Positions 30,001 to 40,813 of a DNA stretch of 64,000 bases are shown here, piece by piece; the stretch's first letter is position 1, and the number at the start of each line of letters is the position of its first letter. This DNA is from Acanthamoeba castellanii str. Neff (Eukaryota > Discosea > Longamoebia > Acanthamoebidae): positions 820,730-884,729 of the forward strand of contig NW_004457654.1 in assembly GCF_000313135.1 (NCBI RefSeq), given 5' to 3'. The position numbers and the translations under genes were made by a program. Under the pieces are notes generated by a model. It ran no database searches. It was not told where the DNA came from and saw nothing but the letters and a program-made list of their open reading frames with translations.

Positions 30001-32699
30001 ACTCCCATTTTATCTTTTCTCTTGCCTTCTTTCTTTCTGCTCCCTTGTGCGCAGGCGCCGATCTTCGCACCCTCTCGTGGCTCGTGTTCACGGCGGTGGA
30101 CAGCCTCGTCTACGACTGGTACGAACTCAACGCGGCCGTCTTCATTCCCTGCACACACTGCCTCGACTCCGAACGCAGCCGGTACCGCACCGTCCGCCTC
30201 CCCACCCTCCATTTCGTCTGATACTCACGTGCGTGTGTCGTGTCGTGTCGTGTCGTTGGTCGTGTCGTGTCGTGTCGTGTGTTTGTGTTCGCGTTCGCGA
30301 ATCGAGCAGGGACCTGCCATATCTGTTCTCGCTGGAGGAGTGCCAGGTGATGGCCTCCACGGCGGGCCGTTCGTTCATCATGTGCTACTCGGGCGGGATC
30401 AACCCCGTGCGGCTCGACACCATCGTGCCGGACATCGCCATGGTGCACCTGGAGGACCACCGCGTGGAGCACTCCGAGCTCGTGCAGGAGGAGGAGATCG
30501 GGCAGGGTGGCTATGCCACCGTGTACAAGGGCCGGCTCAAGGACCAGACCGTGGCCATCAAGGTCCTCAACTTCCAGCTGGCCTCCGACGACGATTTCCT
30601 CTCGTACGCGCGCATCACCGCAGGACACACACACACACACACACACACGCACACCGGCTATCTCACCGGTCGTTTCACTGCAGGGAGCGCGAGAAGCAGG
30701 ACACCTTCCGCAAGACCTTCGAGGAGTTCCGGCACGAGGTCTGGATCATGAGGTACCACCAATCCATTTACCCACAAACAAAGCGTTACACGTCGACGTT
30801 TAAAACGATACAAAAAAACCCTAACGTGCAACCGCCCACCCACCCCCATATCAACGTGCATTGCAACCCGGCCAGCGGCTTGCAACATCCGAACATCGTG
30901 CCGCTGAAGGGATTCTGCACGGAGCCCTGCACGATCATCACCGAGTACATCGAGAACGGGTCCCTCTACGACTTCCTGCTGCGCGAGGGCAAGCACAAGG
31001 GCTCCACCGTGCCCTACACGTGGCCCCTCCGGCTCAAGATCGCCAAGGACATCGCCAAGGGATGCGCCTTCCTCCACAGCGCCTCGCCGCCCGTCATCCA
31101 CCGCGACTTGAAGTCGCCCAACATTCTTCTGTGCGATCTCAGCGATGGCGCGGGCGTGCTGGCCAAGGTGTGCGACTTCGGCCTCGCGTCGTCGCTCAGC
31201 GAGAACGCCGGCCGCAAGGTGGCTTGCCCCTGTACGTCTCTTGTCCCTCTCTTTTCCTCTTTTCCGCGCGTGTCTCCTTTGCTTTTTCTTCTCTCGCGGC
31301 CGACGCTGACCGGAGCCTGGCTCGCGGACAGTCTGGCTGGCGCCGGAGGTGATCATGGGCAAGAAGTATTCGGAAAAGGCCGACGTGTACTCGGCGGGGG
31401 TGATCATGTGGGAAATAGCCTCCCGCAAGCGCTTCTTCAGCGAGATCGCCTTCCTCAGCCAGGTCGAGGACCGGGTCATCGCCGGCGAGCGGCCCGACAT
31501 CCCCCAGGTCCGCCAACCCTCGCATACTTCTCTTGCATCTCTCTCTCTCTCTCTTTCCACAATGATGAACTCACACGACACGACCAACGCAACGACACGA
31601 CACGTAGGAGTGCCTGGACGAGGTGCCCGAGTTTGCGGATGTGATCCGGGACTGTTGGCAGAACGAGCCGTCGGCGCGGCCGTCGTTCGAGCAGGTGGTG
31701 GAGCGGATCAGCGGCATCATCGCCAAGTACTTCCCGCAGGTGGTCGACTACGACACGGCGGCGATCCGGGCCTACAAGGAGGCCCAGAACGAGCGCAACG
31801 CCATGGACCGCGCGCGGATGGAGGAGCGCGAGGCCAAGGAGCGGCACCGCAAGGAGGAGGGCGACAAGCAGCTCAAGCAGTCCATCCAGCAGTCGCTCGG
31901 CGACCAACCGCAGCCGCCACAACAACAACCGAAGAAGAAGACGAAAAAGACGAAGAAGAAGCGGAATGCGAAGAACGCCTCTACCGACGACACGACGACG
32001 TGGACCGCGACCGAAGACGACGACGACGACGACGACGACGAAGAAGAAGACACGTCGGGCGAGGGGACCGAGGGCACGGACGGCACAGACGCCACGGACG
32101 CCACGCTCGCCGGCGACGACGACGATGTGGAAGAGGAGGAAGAAGAGCGCAAGGGCTCGGGCATCCTGGCCGAGTGGGAGAAGCGGGGCAAGGGCAAGCA
32201 GGAGAACCTCAGCAAGCTCATGGAGGTCTTCGTCAGCCGACGCGCCAACAACGCCGGCGGCGCCGGCGGCGATGGTGGGGGCAACGGGTCCGCGCGGCGC
32301 CCGTTCCCGCGGCCGCTGCACTCGTCCGTCTCGCTCTCCATGCTGCCGGTCCCGGCCAAGCGCTCGGCCTTCACCAGCAGCGGCCCCGAGGCCGACGCCG
32401 CCGCACTCGCGTCGTCGCCGACCCTCCGGTCGTCCAAGCACTTGCACGCACCGGCAGCAGCGACCACCGCCGGCCTGGTCGCGGGCCTGATCTCGCCGCG
32501 CGCCCCGCTGCTCGGTAAGTCGCACACGGTGCACATGCTCGCCGTGGAGGAGCTCTGCAGCTCGTCGGACTCCTCCGACAGCGGCAGCGACGACGATGGT
32601 GATGAGGACGACGATCCGCAGCTCCAGCACGAGGAGGAGCCCGACGAGGAGTGGGAGCGAAGCAGGAGCGCCAGCGAGACCTCACCCCGCGACTGGTAG
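21048..32699 (+). CDS. Giant ROCO kinase: PH-DEP-GRAM-myotubularin-LRR-Roc-COR-TKL kinase
   Basis: About 25 exons over 11.65 kb encode roughly 3,000 residues. Exon 1 (21048-21080) joins in phase to [10 protein letters not shown], starting a PH domain (21214-21830) that ends AWIKGIR. Then: DEP (~22100-22440; [10 protein letters not shown]), GRAM-like (~22735-23100), myotubularin-like domain (~23440-25200; [40 protein letters not shown]), LRRs (~25590-27300) with a Ser/Ala-rich insert, Roc GTPase (~27500-28790; P-loop GQENVGKTS, WDFAGQ, THAD), COR (~28890-30360), and TKL kinase (~30490-31790; [36 protein letters not shown]). The tail is acidic and Ser-rich. The phosphatase Cys and Arg are replaced, so that domain should be dead; GTPase and kinase motifs are intact. 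The order recalls Dictyostelium Pats1, which links a phosphatase-like domain to a ROCO core, but I see no WD40 repeats here. Likely a membrane- or cytoskeleton-linked signalling protein. Confidence 0.85.
22225..22285 (+). repeat. (CACACG/CACCCG)n microsatellite in ROCO intron
   Basis: CA/CG hexamers fill most of the intron within the DEP domain. Confidence 0.85.
27858..27939 (+). repeat. (TTGG)n repeat in ROCO intron
   Basis: Nearly pure TTGG units (TTGGG early on) fill the intron just upstream of the CAG acceptor array. Confidence 0.9.
27940..27960 (+). promoter_or_regulatory. Array of seven in-phase CAG splice acceptors
   Basis: Seven consecutive CAG triplets end the intron. The upstream exon leaves one base (G) and the exon continues CA ACG TTG. 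Splicing after any of the seven therefore keeps frame and only changes the number of alanines (one to seven) in the Roc domain, shortly after the P-loop. Confidence 0.7.
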
Positions 32700-33182
32700 G
32701 GCACTACACACTACACAATAATTATTTTATTTTATTTTATTGCACTCTCCAATGGAAAGGGAGGCGACCCGCAGAAGGGCCGTCTGCGGAACGTCGTCAC
32801 AGATTGGCAGATTGTGTGTTTAACACTGTTCTTGAGAAATTTCGGGGCCAATGCCGGCACTGCCCGCCTGTGGACCCGCCAACCCTCTTCTGGCGCTCTG
32901 CAGCCCCCTCCCCTCCACCTCTCGCTCCGACCGGTGACGCGTGGAAGAACGAAACGAAGAACACACAACAGAGAGCACACTACACACACACACACACCGC
33001 ACTTACCCTTATACTTTATTTTTTTGTTGGAGGTTGTGGGGTGGTTGGTGGTGGTGGTGGTGTGGGTGGTGTGAGAGAGAGCGAGAGACCATCCGAAACC
33101 AAGCAACCACACCAACACACTACGCAGCGATTCCAACAACGCTCTACTACACTACTCGCATACCACACCCTACACAGCAGCG
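32700..33182. other. Intergenic, no gene seen
   Basis: It has AT-rich 3' flank with TATTTTATTTTATT near 32722, then GT-rich low-complexity DNA up to the syntaxin start. Overlapping short frames on both strands show no domain. Confidence 0.5.
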
Positions 33183-34573
33183 ATGAGCTTGCTCAAGTCA
33201 TTTTCGAAGAGGAAGCTGCTGGCGGAGAAGGCCCTCCCCGCCGACCGCTCCAAGTCTTCATCATCGCTAAAGGAGGAGCGGCACAAGGAGCCCTCACCCT
33301 CATCGTCGTCAGCTTCATCTTCATCTTCAGCGCGCAGGCCGCCACTGAAGAAGAGCAGCAGCGTCGGAAAGGAGATGAAGGTGGCCTGTCTCAAGCGCGA
33401 GGTCAAGCTCCTCGACCACGCGCCCGAGCCCTCGTCGGGCGACTTTGGCGTCGACGCCGACCCCACGGTGAACGGCAAGGTGCGCGGCGAGTTCGAGCTG
33501 AGCCTGCAGGCCAGCGGCGAAGAGGCCCAGCACCTCGAACAGTTCTTTGCCGGCGTCGACGCCCTGAAGGAGGCCATGCGGCGGGTCAAGGCCACCAACC
33601 GCCGGCTGCGGGACCTGCACGAGCAGGCCTTTGACGTCGAGTCGCCGCCCACGTCGGCCAACGAGGCCCACGAGCTGCGCGAGGCCTTCGCCCGGCTGGT
33701 GGCCAAGAACGAGGCCCAGTTCGAAGATGTGCGCGAGCGCACTCTCGACCTCAAAGACGTGCCGCTCGAGAGCGACTCGTTCCGGCGGCTCAAGCACAAC
33801 ATCCTGAACGGGACCAACATGAAGTCGGCCCAGCTGCTGCTCGACTTCAAGAGCGTGCTCAAGGACCACAACCAGCGACTCAAGGAGGAGACCTGGCGCC
33901 AGCTCAAGGAGCAGCGCCTCGACCCCCAGGGCAACGCGCTGGAGAACGACGAAGACGACGACGACGACGACGACTTCCACGACGCCCGCGCCTTCGACCC
34001 CAACACCGAGCAGGTCGGCGACTTCATGCAGAAGTTCGTCTTCCGGTGCGTGCCCGATCTACCCAGATGATCGTGTGCGGTTGTGTGTGTCGTGTCGTGT
34101 GTGTCGTGCGATTGTGTGCTCACGCGCCAGTTGTTGTTGTTGGCGTGTGCAGAGAGAAGGCGTCGAGCGCGAAGAAGTATTTGGAGGAGAAGCAGCGGGA
34201 CCTGGAGGTGATAGAGAAGAACATGATGGAGCTCAACGAGCTCATGAAGGACTTTGCGGTGATGGTGGAGAGCGCCAACGAGCCCCTCGACCAGATCGAC
34301 ACCTACCTACGCGGCACCAAGGTACCTGTCATTTCCAGGCTCACCTTTCATCACCCCAACTGCAACCCAACCGACCGGATGGTGATGATGATGATCGTGA
34401 TCTGATGGGCACACCACACGCAGGCCAACATGGTGATGGTGGAGGAGAACCTGCGCCAGGCCAAGTACAAGGTGATGGGCATGCGCAAGAAGAAGCTCTT
34501 CACGGCCCTCGGTGTGGCGGTCGTCGTGATTGTCGTGGTGGCCGTCGTCGTTGGTCTGGTCTGCCTGCTCTAA
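33183..34573 (+). CDS. Syntaxin-like Qa-SNARE
   Basis: Three exons (33183-34045, 34153-34321, 34424-34573) encode about 393 residues. Seen: a long Ser-rich N-terminus with basic patches, a helical syntaxin N-terminal (Habc-type) bundle (FELSLQASGEEAQ, LKEAMRRVKATNRRLRDLHEQ, HNQRLKEETWRQL), an acidic Asp run, a SNARE helix (DLEVIEKNMMELNELMKDF), and a C-terminal tail anchor (TALGVAVVVIVVVAVVVGLVCLL) after KKK. Syntaxins drive membrane fusion as Qa-SNAREs in four-helix bundles. Aligned to syntaxin 1, the ionic zero-layer glutamine (ESQGEMID) falls on alanine here (ESANEPLDQ). The N-terminal Ser/basic extension is longer than usual. The compartment is unknown. Confidence 0.82.
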
Positions 34574-34617
34574 GTCCCTTGCCTTTGGCTACACGCACGT
34601 GTACATACTTTTCTATC

Positions 34618-34690
34618 GAGAAGGAGCTCGACGAGATTCGAACCCTGATATCACAGCTGTGCCTAACCCCATTGGCCAATTTTTTTATTT
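34618..34690 (-). pseudogene. tRNA-like remnant
   Basis: The minus strand carries an A-box-like TTGGCCAATGGGGTTAGGC and, ~20 bases on, a perfect B-box-like GGTTCGAATC. The acceptor stem does not pair and the anticodon arm is replaced by a palindrome (CACAGCTGTG). It is probably a decayed tRNA or tRNA-derived element rather than a functional gene. Confidence 0.3.
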
Positions 34691-34790
34691 TGTTGTGCAC
34701 GAGAATTACAAATCGAATTCCGAAACGAGGCCAGATGAGATTTCGCCGGAGACGCGCCTTAACGACGACCTCCAGATCAGGCAATCCACG

Positions 34791-34797
34791 TATAAAT
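34791..34797 (+). promoter_or_regulatory. TATA box of the CsbD-like gene
   Basis: TATAAAT lies 89 bases upstream of the start codon at 34886, followed by an A/C-rich leader. The position suits a strongly expressed gene. Confidence 0.6.
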
Positions 34798-34885
34798 GGG
34801 ACCACTCCCACTCATCTTCAACATTCAAACACACGAACACAAGCACCTCAACTCCCTACCCGCACTACACCACCACAACATCAAA

Positions 34886-35185
34886 ATGTCTGCTGAGCCT
34901 TCCAAGACCAATGCCTACTCTGAGATCGCCATGGGCGCCGTCAAGGAGAACGTCGGCTGGGCCGTCGGCAACAAGCAGATGGAGGCCGAGGGCCTCGCGC
35001 GCAAGGAGAAGGGCAACGCCGAGCTCGAGGCGGCCAAGGCCGAGCAGCGCGCCATCGGCACCAAGGACCAGGTCAAGGGCAACATCAAGGAGGCCGCCGG
35101 CAACGTGCTCGGCAACGAGCAGTGGCAGGCCGAGGGCAAGGGCGACCAGCTCAAGGGCGACGCCCGCAAGGCCGCCAACCAGTAG
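34886..35185 (+). CDS. CsbD-like stress-response protein
   Basis: A 99-residue, intronless, hydrophilic protein with two CsbD-type units: VKENVGWAVGNKQMEAEG and, second, VKGNIKEAAGNVLGNEQWQAEG. KGDQLKGDARKAANQ closes the protein. CsbD proteins are small helical, Ala/Glu/Lys-rich general stress proteins, best known from bacteria under SigB control and also seen in fungi and protists. Their biochemical role is unclear. The start is the first ATG after a CAAAA leader and a TATA box 89 bases upstream. Codon use is extremely biased to G/C third positions, consistent with high expression. Bacterial ancestry of the family is possible, but base composition matches the host. Confidence 0.85.
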   Translation: MSAEPSKTNAYSEIAMGAVKENVGWAVGNKQMEAEGLARKEKGNAELEAAKAEQRAIGTKDQVKGNIKEAAGNVLGNEQWQAEGKGDQLKGDARKAANQ

Positions 35186-35319
35186 GCCAATGCCCCCGAC
35201 GACGACGACCGCTTTTAGACGACTCGGGGCTATGGGGCTGAGCATAAGTTGAGCCCCGCACCCACAGCATTTACTGAATATAATCTATCTCTTTACTATA
35301 CATTCTACTCTACGTCGCA

Positions 35320-36577
35320 TCACTCTTGAGTGTTGTTCGTTTCTTCAACCACCCAGCCGTACACATCCTGAAGAAGGGGAAGAGAGAATGAGAAATCAGC
35401 GCCTTCAAAAGAAGAAAAATGTATTGAAGGAAGCTCAGCACCTCAGGTCGGCATCTGCGACAGCACCACACCTCCTGGCACGTGGTGGGGATCGGTGTGG
35501 GCCTGCCCGCGTCAATCCACTCTTCTCGGGTGTAATCCGGCACCATCGCCTCCCTGTGCGATGCGATGTCAGTGCGCGCAGCCGGTGCATGATGAAAGTG
35601 CAAGGTCACAGCCGACCAAGCACAGTGTGCGTACCATGACTGAGCGCCGCATTCGTCGCACACCATGTCGCCGCAGCCCACGCACTCCCGGAGATGATCG
35701 CCTGGTTGGATGGAACGGAAGATGAGCCAGGAGCCAGGTTGCACAGGTTCAGTAGGGGGGGCAAATTGGGGTGGCGTGAGTTGCAGTACTGCAGGCGATC
35801 ACATGGCATTGAGCGCAGAAGTAGCCGTCCTGGCGCACTGGAAAGTTGAACTTGTGGGTGTCGTCGACATCGCAATCCTGTGGTGGGTGGGTCCAAGGTG
35901 TCAGATCAGGACAGTCCCGTCGGCAAATGGTGCAAGGAGTAACGCACCAGCGTTGCGTGCTGCAATGTCGAGTACGGAACGAACGTGTGGATCTTGCCCA
36001 GTAAGGACCTGACGCCAGATGCAGATGCACGACGCGAGTTGTTAGTTCTCGCCTGAAGAGATAGATTGAAAAAGCGTTTTGAAAAGCGTACTTGCACGGG
36101 AACCAGTGCGTGATGCTCTTGGCAAAGAGCGAAGTCACAAAACGCGCGGCGTGGCGGCGAGGGAGTCTGGCGATGTAGTGCTCCACGAGCGGGCTCAGCT
36201 GCAGGATGGTCACTTGGCCGAGGAGCACCATCTGCTCGAGCTTGAGGCGACAGCAATCGAGCAGAGAAGGGACCTTGGTGGGGAACGCCTCCCACCAAGC
36301 GTTGCTGGCCAGCGCCCGGGTGCAGCGATAGTCCCACCTCGCCAACTGGTCCAAGGACAGATAGGGGGACCCATAATTTTCGGTCGGAGCACAAGCCCCG
36401 CAAAGCTGTGTGTCCTCCTGACCTGCAAGCAGTAGGTTTAGCGTGAGCCAAGAAAGACACATGAGCGAAAGACAAACATGAAGAGAAAGAGATGAACGAA
36501 CCCCGCGGGTGCGGGCGGCACAAAAAGCCGATCCCGCACCGGTAACAAAATCCTCTAACTTGCGAACTTGTTGCCAT
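35320..36577 (-). CDS. Cys-rich, probably zinc-binding protein, unknown
   Basis: Six exons join in frame. The start is the ATG at 36577, opening a Cys-rich exon (FCYRCGIGFLC), chosen over the overlapping frame because the splice phase then gives RGQEDTQLCGACAPTE. A helical middle follows (LDCCRLKLEQMVLLGQVTILQL, RHAARFVTSLFAKSITHWFPC), then Cys pairs CTICRRDC, FCAQCHVIAC, CVGCGDMVCDECGAQSW and CCRRC. The last short exon ends DVYGWVVEETNNTQE. CxxC pairs and their spacing suggest several zinc sites, PHD- or ribbon-like, but no known finger fits. About 310 residues. It is convergent with the CsbD-like gene; their stops are ~135 bp apart. I do not recognise the family. Confidence 0.6.
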
Positions 36578-36688
36578 CTTGTTTGCCGTGTGGTGGCCAC
36601 GGCCGGTTTTGTTCTTTAGCTTCGTTTCTTGGAATTTTTTTAATGTGTTTATTTGCGTGTGTTGACTGGTCAAAATCTGAGCAAGTCC

Positions 36689-36761
36689 GGGGGTGTAGCT
36701 CACATGGTAGAGCGCTCCGTTCGCATCGGAGAGGCAGCGGGATCGATACCCGTCACCTCCA
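36689..36761 (+). tRNA. tRNA-Ala (anticodon CGC)
   Basis: 73 bases fold as a full cloverleaf: acceptor GGGGGTG with CACCTCC and discriminator A; D arm GCTC...GAGC; anticodon arm CTCCG-TTCGCAT-CGGAG with anticodon CGC; T arm GCGGG-ATCGATA-CCCGT. There is no intron. A T-run (TCTTTTC) starts ~8 bases downstream as Pol III terminator. An identical copy lies at 44109-44181 on the other strand. Confidence 0.95.
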
Positions 36762-37037
36762 GACATTCTTTTCTTCAGTTTCCCGACAGCTTAGCTCGTG
36801 GCGGTGTGGCTTGGCGTACTAGTAGGGATTGCGTTGTTGAGGGGTGAGGAGCTTTTCTTTCGGTCACATCTTGTTTGTTGTGTGGATGAACAAATAAATA
36901 GGTGGGGAGGAGATCAAAGACAAAAAGTGCTCCGCTGGGCGGTCCGCGGCGGAGGTGTCGGAAAGCCGATGGTGACGATCTCTTGCCGGCGTGGGTGTGT
37001 GAACGATAGTGGTGGGCTACACGTGTTGTAGGTCTCT
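36762..37037. other. Intergenic between tRNA and ABCF2 3' end
   Basis: No gene is seen. It contains the Pol III terminator of the tRNA and AATAAATA at 36892-36899. Confidence 0.5.
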
Positions 37038-38986
37038 CTACTTGTTGCGTGCCGCCTCCTCGTCCATCTTGGCCTTGAGGTGCTTCTTGTAGGCTCGGAT
37101 GGAGCCCTTCCACGGGGACACGGTCTGGTTCTCGCAGATCCAGATCTCCTTGGCCACCTGCTCGATGAGCCGGAAGTCGTGGGAGACGAGGACCATGCCG
37201 CCGTCCCAGTTGTTGATGGCCTCGGCGAGAGAGTCGATGGTCTCGATGTCCAAGTGGTTGGTGGGCTCGTCGAGGAGCAGGAGGTGGGGCTCCTGCCAGG
37301 CCAGCCAGGCGAACACGACGCGGCTCTTGAGGCCGTCGGAGAGGACCCGCATGGGGGTGATCTGGGTCTTGCCGGTGAGGCCGAACTTGCCCATGGCGGC
37401 GCGCATCTTCTCGACCTCCTTGTTCTCAGGGAAGCACTTCATGAGGTACTCGAGCGGGGTGAGGTTGCCGTCGAGCTGGTCCATGAGGTGCTGCTTGTAC
37501 TTGCCGATTCGGAGCTTGAGGTGTCGCTTGACCATGCCGTCGGTCGGGTTGAGGCTGCCCTCCATGAGGTTGAGCAGCGTCGACTTGCCCGCACCGTTGG
37601 GACCCACGAGGGCCACGCGCGAGTCGAGGTCCACGCCAAAGTCGAGGCGGCGGTAGAGGAAGTTGCCCTTCTTGGCGCCGGCCGGCAGGTTGTAGCCGAA
37701 GCTCACCTCGACGAACTGCAGCACGGGCGGGGGCAGGGTGCCCACGTCGGTGAACTCCAGCCGGAGCACCTTGTCCGTCGTCACGCGCTCGGTGAGGCCG
37801 GCGTCCTGCATCTTGTCGAGCACCTTCTGGCGCGACTTGGCCTGCGCGGCGAGCTTGGCCGAACCGTGACCGAATCGGGCGATGTAGTCCTTGATGTGCG
37901 CCACCTGGGCCTGCTCCCACTCGTACTTCTTCATTTGGTTGGTCTCCTTCTCCTGGCGCGATCGCACGTACGTGTCGTAGTTGCCACCGTAGTACGTCAG
38001 CTCCTGGTCCTTCAGCAGCATGATGTTGGTGCACACGCCGTTCAAGAAATCTGCGTGTGAAACAAGGCAGACGCGTAAGTTGCAATTCTCACACAGCTGT
38101 GTGCGTGCGCGTGTGCGCGTGTACCTTGACTGTGGCTGACGAGCACGAGGATGGTAGGGTAGGTCTTGAGGTACTCCTCGAGCCACACGCAGGCCTCGAG
38201 GTCGAGATGGTTGGTGGGCTCATCGAGGAGAAGCATGGTGGGCTTGACGAAGAGGGCCTTGGCGAGGGCGATACGCATACGCCAACCACCGCTGAACTCG
38301 CGCGCCTTCTTCCTCTGCATCTCCGACGTGAAGCCGAGACCGAAGAGCAGCTTGCTGGCCTCAGCCGTCGCAACGTCCAAGTCGAGAGCCTCGAGACGTT
38401 CGTAGATCTGGGTGAGAGTGTCGCTCTCGGCGCCGTCATCCGACATGCAGAGTTCTGACAGAAAGAAGAAAACGAAAAATCCGCGATGAGATTAAATCTC
38501 AGAGACAGGTGGGGGACAGAACAGAAGATGGGAACAATTCGTCATACCTTCGGCTTCTGTCTCTAGCCTCTCCCTGGTGGCTTCGAGATCCTCAATGACG
38601 CATTCGAGGGCGGTCATGTCGCTGGCGCGCTGCTCGCGATCGACCAACAGAATGTCGATGTGCTTAGGGATGGGAACCTCGCGCGCGGCGAGGCACTTGA
38701 GGAACGTGCTCTTGCCCGTTCCATTCAGACCGATGAGACCGTAACGACGGCCCATGTTGAGCTCGAGCTTCGCATCGACGAGGAGCTCGTTACCTGCGAG
38801 ATTGAGCGAGAACTGCTCGATCTTGATATCAGTCGCCAGAGGGAGCGACGCGAGCACACCCGTGGCAGTACGGGCGGCAGCCTCGAGCTCCTTCTGCTCC
38901 TCCTCGGTGAGGGGGACGGTGGCCTCGGGAGCGGAATCTCCCTTCTTGGTGACCTTCCTGTGTCCTTTGTTTCCGCGCTTCGGCAT
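37038..38986 (-). CDS. ABCF2: ABC-F ATPase, ABCF2/GCN20-like
   Basis: Three exons give about 590 residues with two ABC domains and no membrane spans, the ABC-F hallmark. Seen: basic N-terminus ([11 protein letters not shown]), Walker [10 protein letters not shown] and GPNGAGKST, signature motifs [12 protein letters not shown] and [15 protein letters not shown], Walker [14 protein letters not shown] and [13 protein letters not shown], plus the linker between domains. The second signature (LSDGxKxRVxxAWLA) is characteristic of the ABCF2 branch. ABC-F proteins act on ribosomes in translation or biogenesis; ABCF2 itself is a soluble, essential-type family member. The length is normal (about 580-630). 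Introns lie at ~38540-38460 and ~38130-38055. It is divergent from the Rab gene at 39361. Confidence 0.92.
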
Positions 38987-39360
38987 GTTGTCGGAGATAA
39001 GATGAGATTCGAGTAGAACGAATGAGCGGAGCGATTAAAGAGGGCTGATGATGCAAGAGGAGATGGAATGAAGAAACGATCAGAAGGCGATCGGATCGAG
39101 ATGGATGGATGAGATGAGGTCGAGAGAAAGACAAAGATAGGAGAATTGGCCCACGCCAAGGCTCTTGTAGGCCGGACTTTGATTTTTCCCTCCTTTTTGC
39201 ACGTGCGAGAAAAAACAAACCCTGGAAAAAGCAAAGAAGATAAGGGAAAACAAAGAAATTGCAAAAGAAATACAAAACAGACCAGAACTCCGTGAGAGAA
39301 ATTGAGAACTGTTTGTTTTCTTTGGCTGGAACTGCTGCTGGCGAGAAGAGCAGACTATTG
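38987..39360. promoter_or_regulatory. Divergent promoter region, ABCF2 / Rab
   Basis: 374 bp between two divergent starts. The ABCF2-proximal part is purine-rich (GATGAGATG, GGATGGATG). No certain TATA box is seen. Confidence 0.4.
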
Positions 39361-40616
39361 ATGTCCACCACCAGGCACGACTACAAGATTACTTTGGTCA
39401 CCCTTGGCCGGTACGTCCATCTTTCACAATCGATCTCTCCCTTTTGCCCCTTGATGATCTCTGGCTTGCTAATCGATCTCTTTTTCCAGATGGTCGGTGG
39501 GCAAGACGTCGTTGGCACGACGTTTCGCGCAGGGCAAGTTTGATGAAAACCAATTTGCCACAGTTGGAGGTTCTTCCACACCAGATCACTTTTTTTTGTA
39601 AAAGAGGCTTGTCGTCGCTGACCCCACCGGTGGCTTGGTCGTGCAGCCATGCATCTCCACAAGGTGGTGGACTCCGAAGGTAGCCAGGTGCTCGTCGAAA
39701 TATGGTACACGTGCGCCCCGACACCACGCCCGCCGGCTCGTAGATCTATTATTTATTTATTTATTTATTTTAGCGAATAATAATTATTTTTATCTCTTTA
39801 TTTTTTTCTCTCACGATCCTCGTTGGCTGGCTGGCTGGTCGGTTGGTTGGTTGTCGGCACGCGCAGGGACACGGCCGGTCAGGAGCAGTACGACGCCATC
39901 ACCGACCAGTACTACCGGAGCGCGCAGGGCGTGCTCATCGTCTACGACGCCACCGATCCCGTACACTCGTCCGAATCATCGCGAGCAGGAGCTCTTTTGT
40001 CTGGTCTCGTGGGCTGATGGTGGTGGTGGTGATGGTGGTGATGGTGGTGATGTGGTGCAGGACTCGTTCGAGCGGGCCAAGCAGTGGGTGGAGAAGCTGC
40101 GGAAGGAGGTGATGGGCCGCCACAACAAGCAAGGCCTCGTCGTGGCCGTCGTGGCCAACAAAGTCGACAAGGTCGACGAACGCAACCGACTCATGCGGGT
40201 GCGCAGCCACGGCCCCAACCCCCTGACCATGGCATTCATTGCGTTCGGTTTATTATTTATCATTATTCTTTAATTATTTTTATCAAATAACCACCCACGC
40301 CCGTGCTATGCGCAGGCCGGGCAGACGTTCGCGCTGGAGGAGGGCTTCCTGTACTTTGAGACCTCGGCCAAGACGGGCGCCAACGTCGACGTCCTCTTCG
40401 AATCTATGGGTACGCAGGCCTCTTCCTTACCCCCCGCGATCCGACGTCGGGTGCGGAAGGACTCACAAGAGCGTGCGTGCACACACACAACACAAACACA
40501 CACACACACACGCTACAGTGAAAGCGGTGCCGGCGCCGGCGCACATGGGACCGGTGGTGTCCCTCGACGAGTTCGACCGGGAACGGAGCCCTCCCGCCTC
40601 CTCGTGCACCTGCTGA
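39361..40616 (+). CDS. Rab-family small GTPase
   Basis: Seven exons encode 203 residues. G motifs: P-loop GRWSVGKTS (split by the first intron), TVGA in switch I, WDTAGQE, NKVDK and ETSAK. The Rab-type [20 protein letters not shown] follows switch II. The C-terminus SSCTC gives a CxC double-geranylgeranylation signal, so the protein should be membrane-attached and control vesicle traffic. The closest look is Rab5/Rab21-like, by TVGA and [10 protein letters not shown], but this is a guess. Introns carry TTTA repeats, a GGTT run and a (GGTGAT)n run. All nucleotide-binding residues are present. Confidence 0.88.
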
Positions 40617-40813
40617 ACCCCCACCACCACACAAAGGCCCCAAGGCCCAACCAACTCCTCCCCCTCGCCCATCACCATCTCGCGCGTGCTCACACCCGCG
40701 GCTGTACATACCAACAAACCCATCACTAGCCATGCGAAGTAGTACTGTGGCGGGATTGGGGTTTTATGTAGTGTGTCGTGTCGTGTCGTGTCGTGTTGTG
40801 TTTGGTGCGTGTG

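Noticed and set aside
31476..32630. 384-codon minus-strand open frame
   Set aside because: Antisense to the acidic C-terminus of the ROCO protein; GAC/GAG runs read as Val/Leu on the other strand. No domain and no splice logic.
34618..34690. Functional tRNA gene
   Set aside because: A- and B-box-like sequences exist, but acceptor and anticodon stems do not pair; listed only as a remnant.
37080..38060. 326-codon plus-strand open frame
   Set aside because: Shadow of the ABCF2 coding strand, which carries intact Walker and signature motifs.
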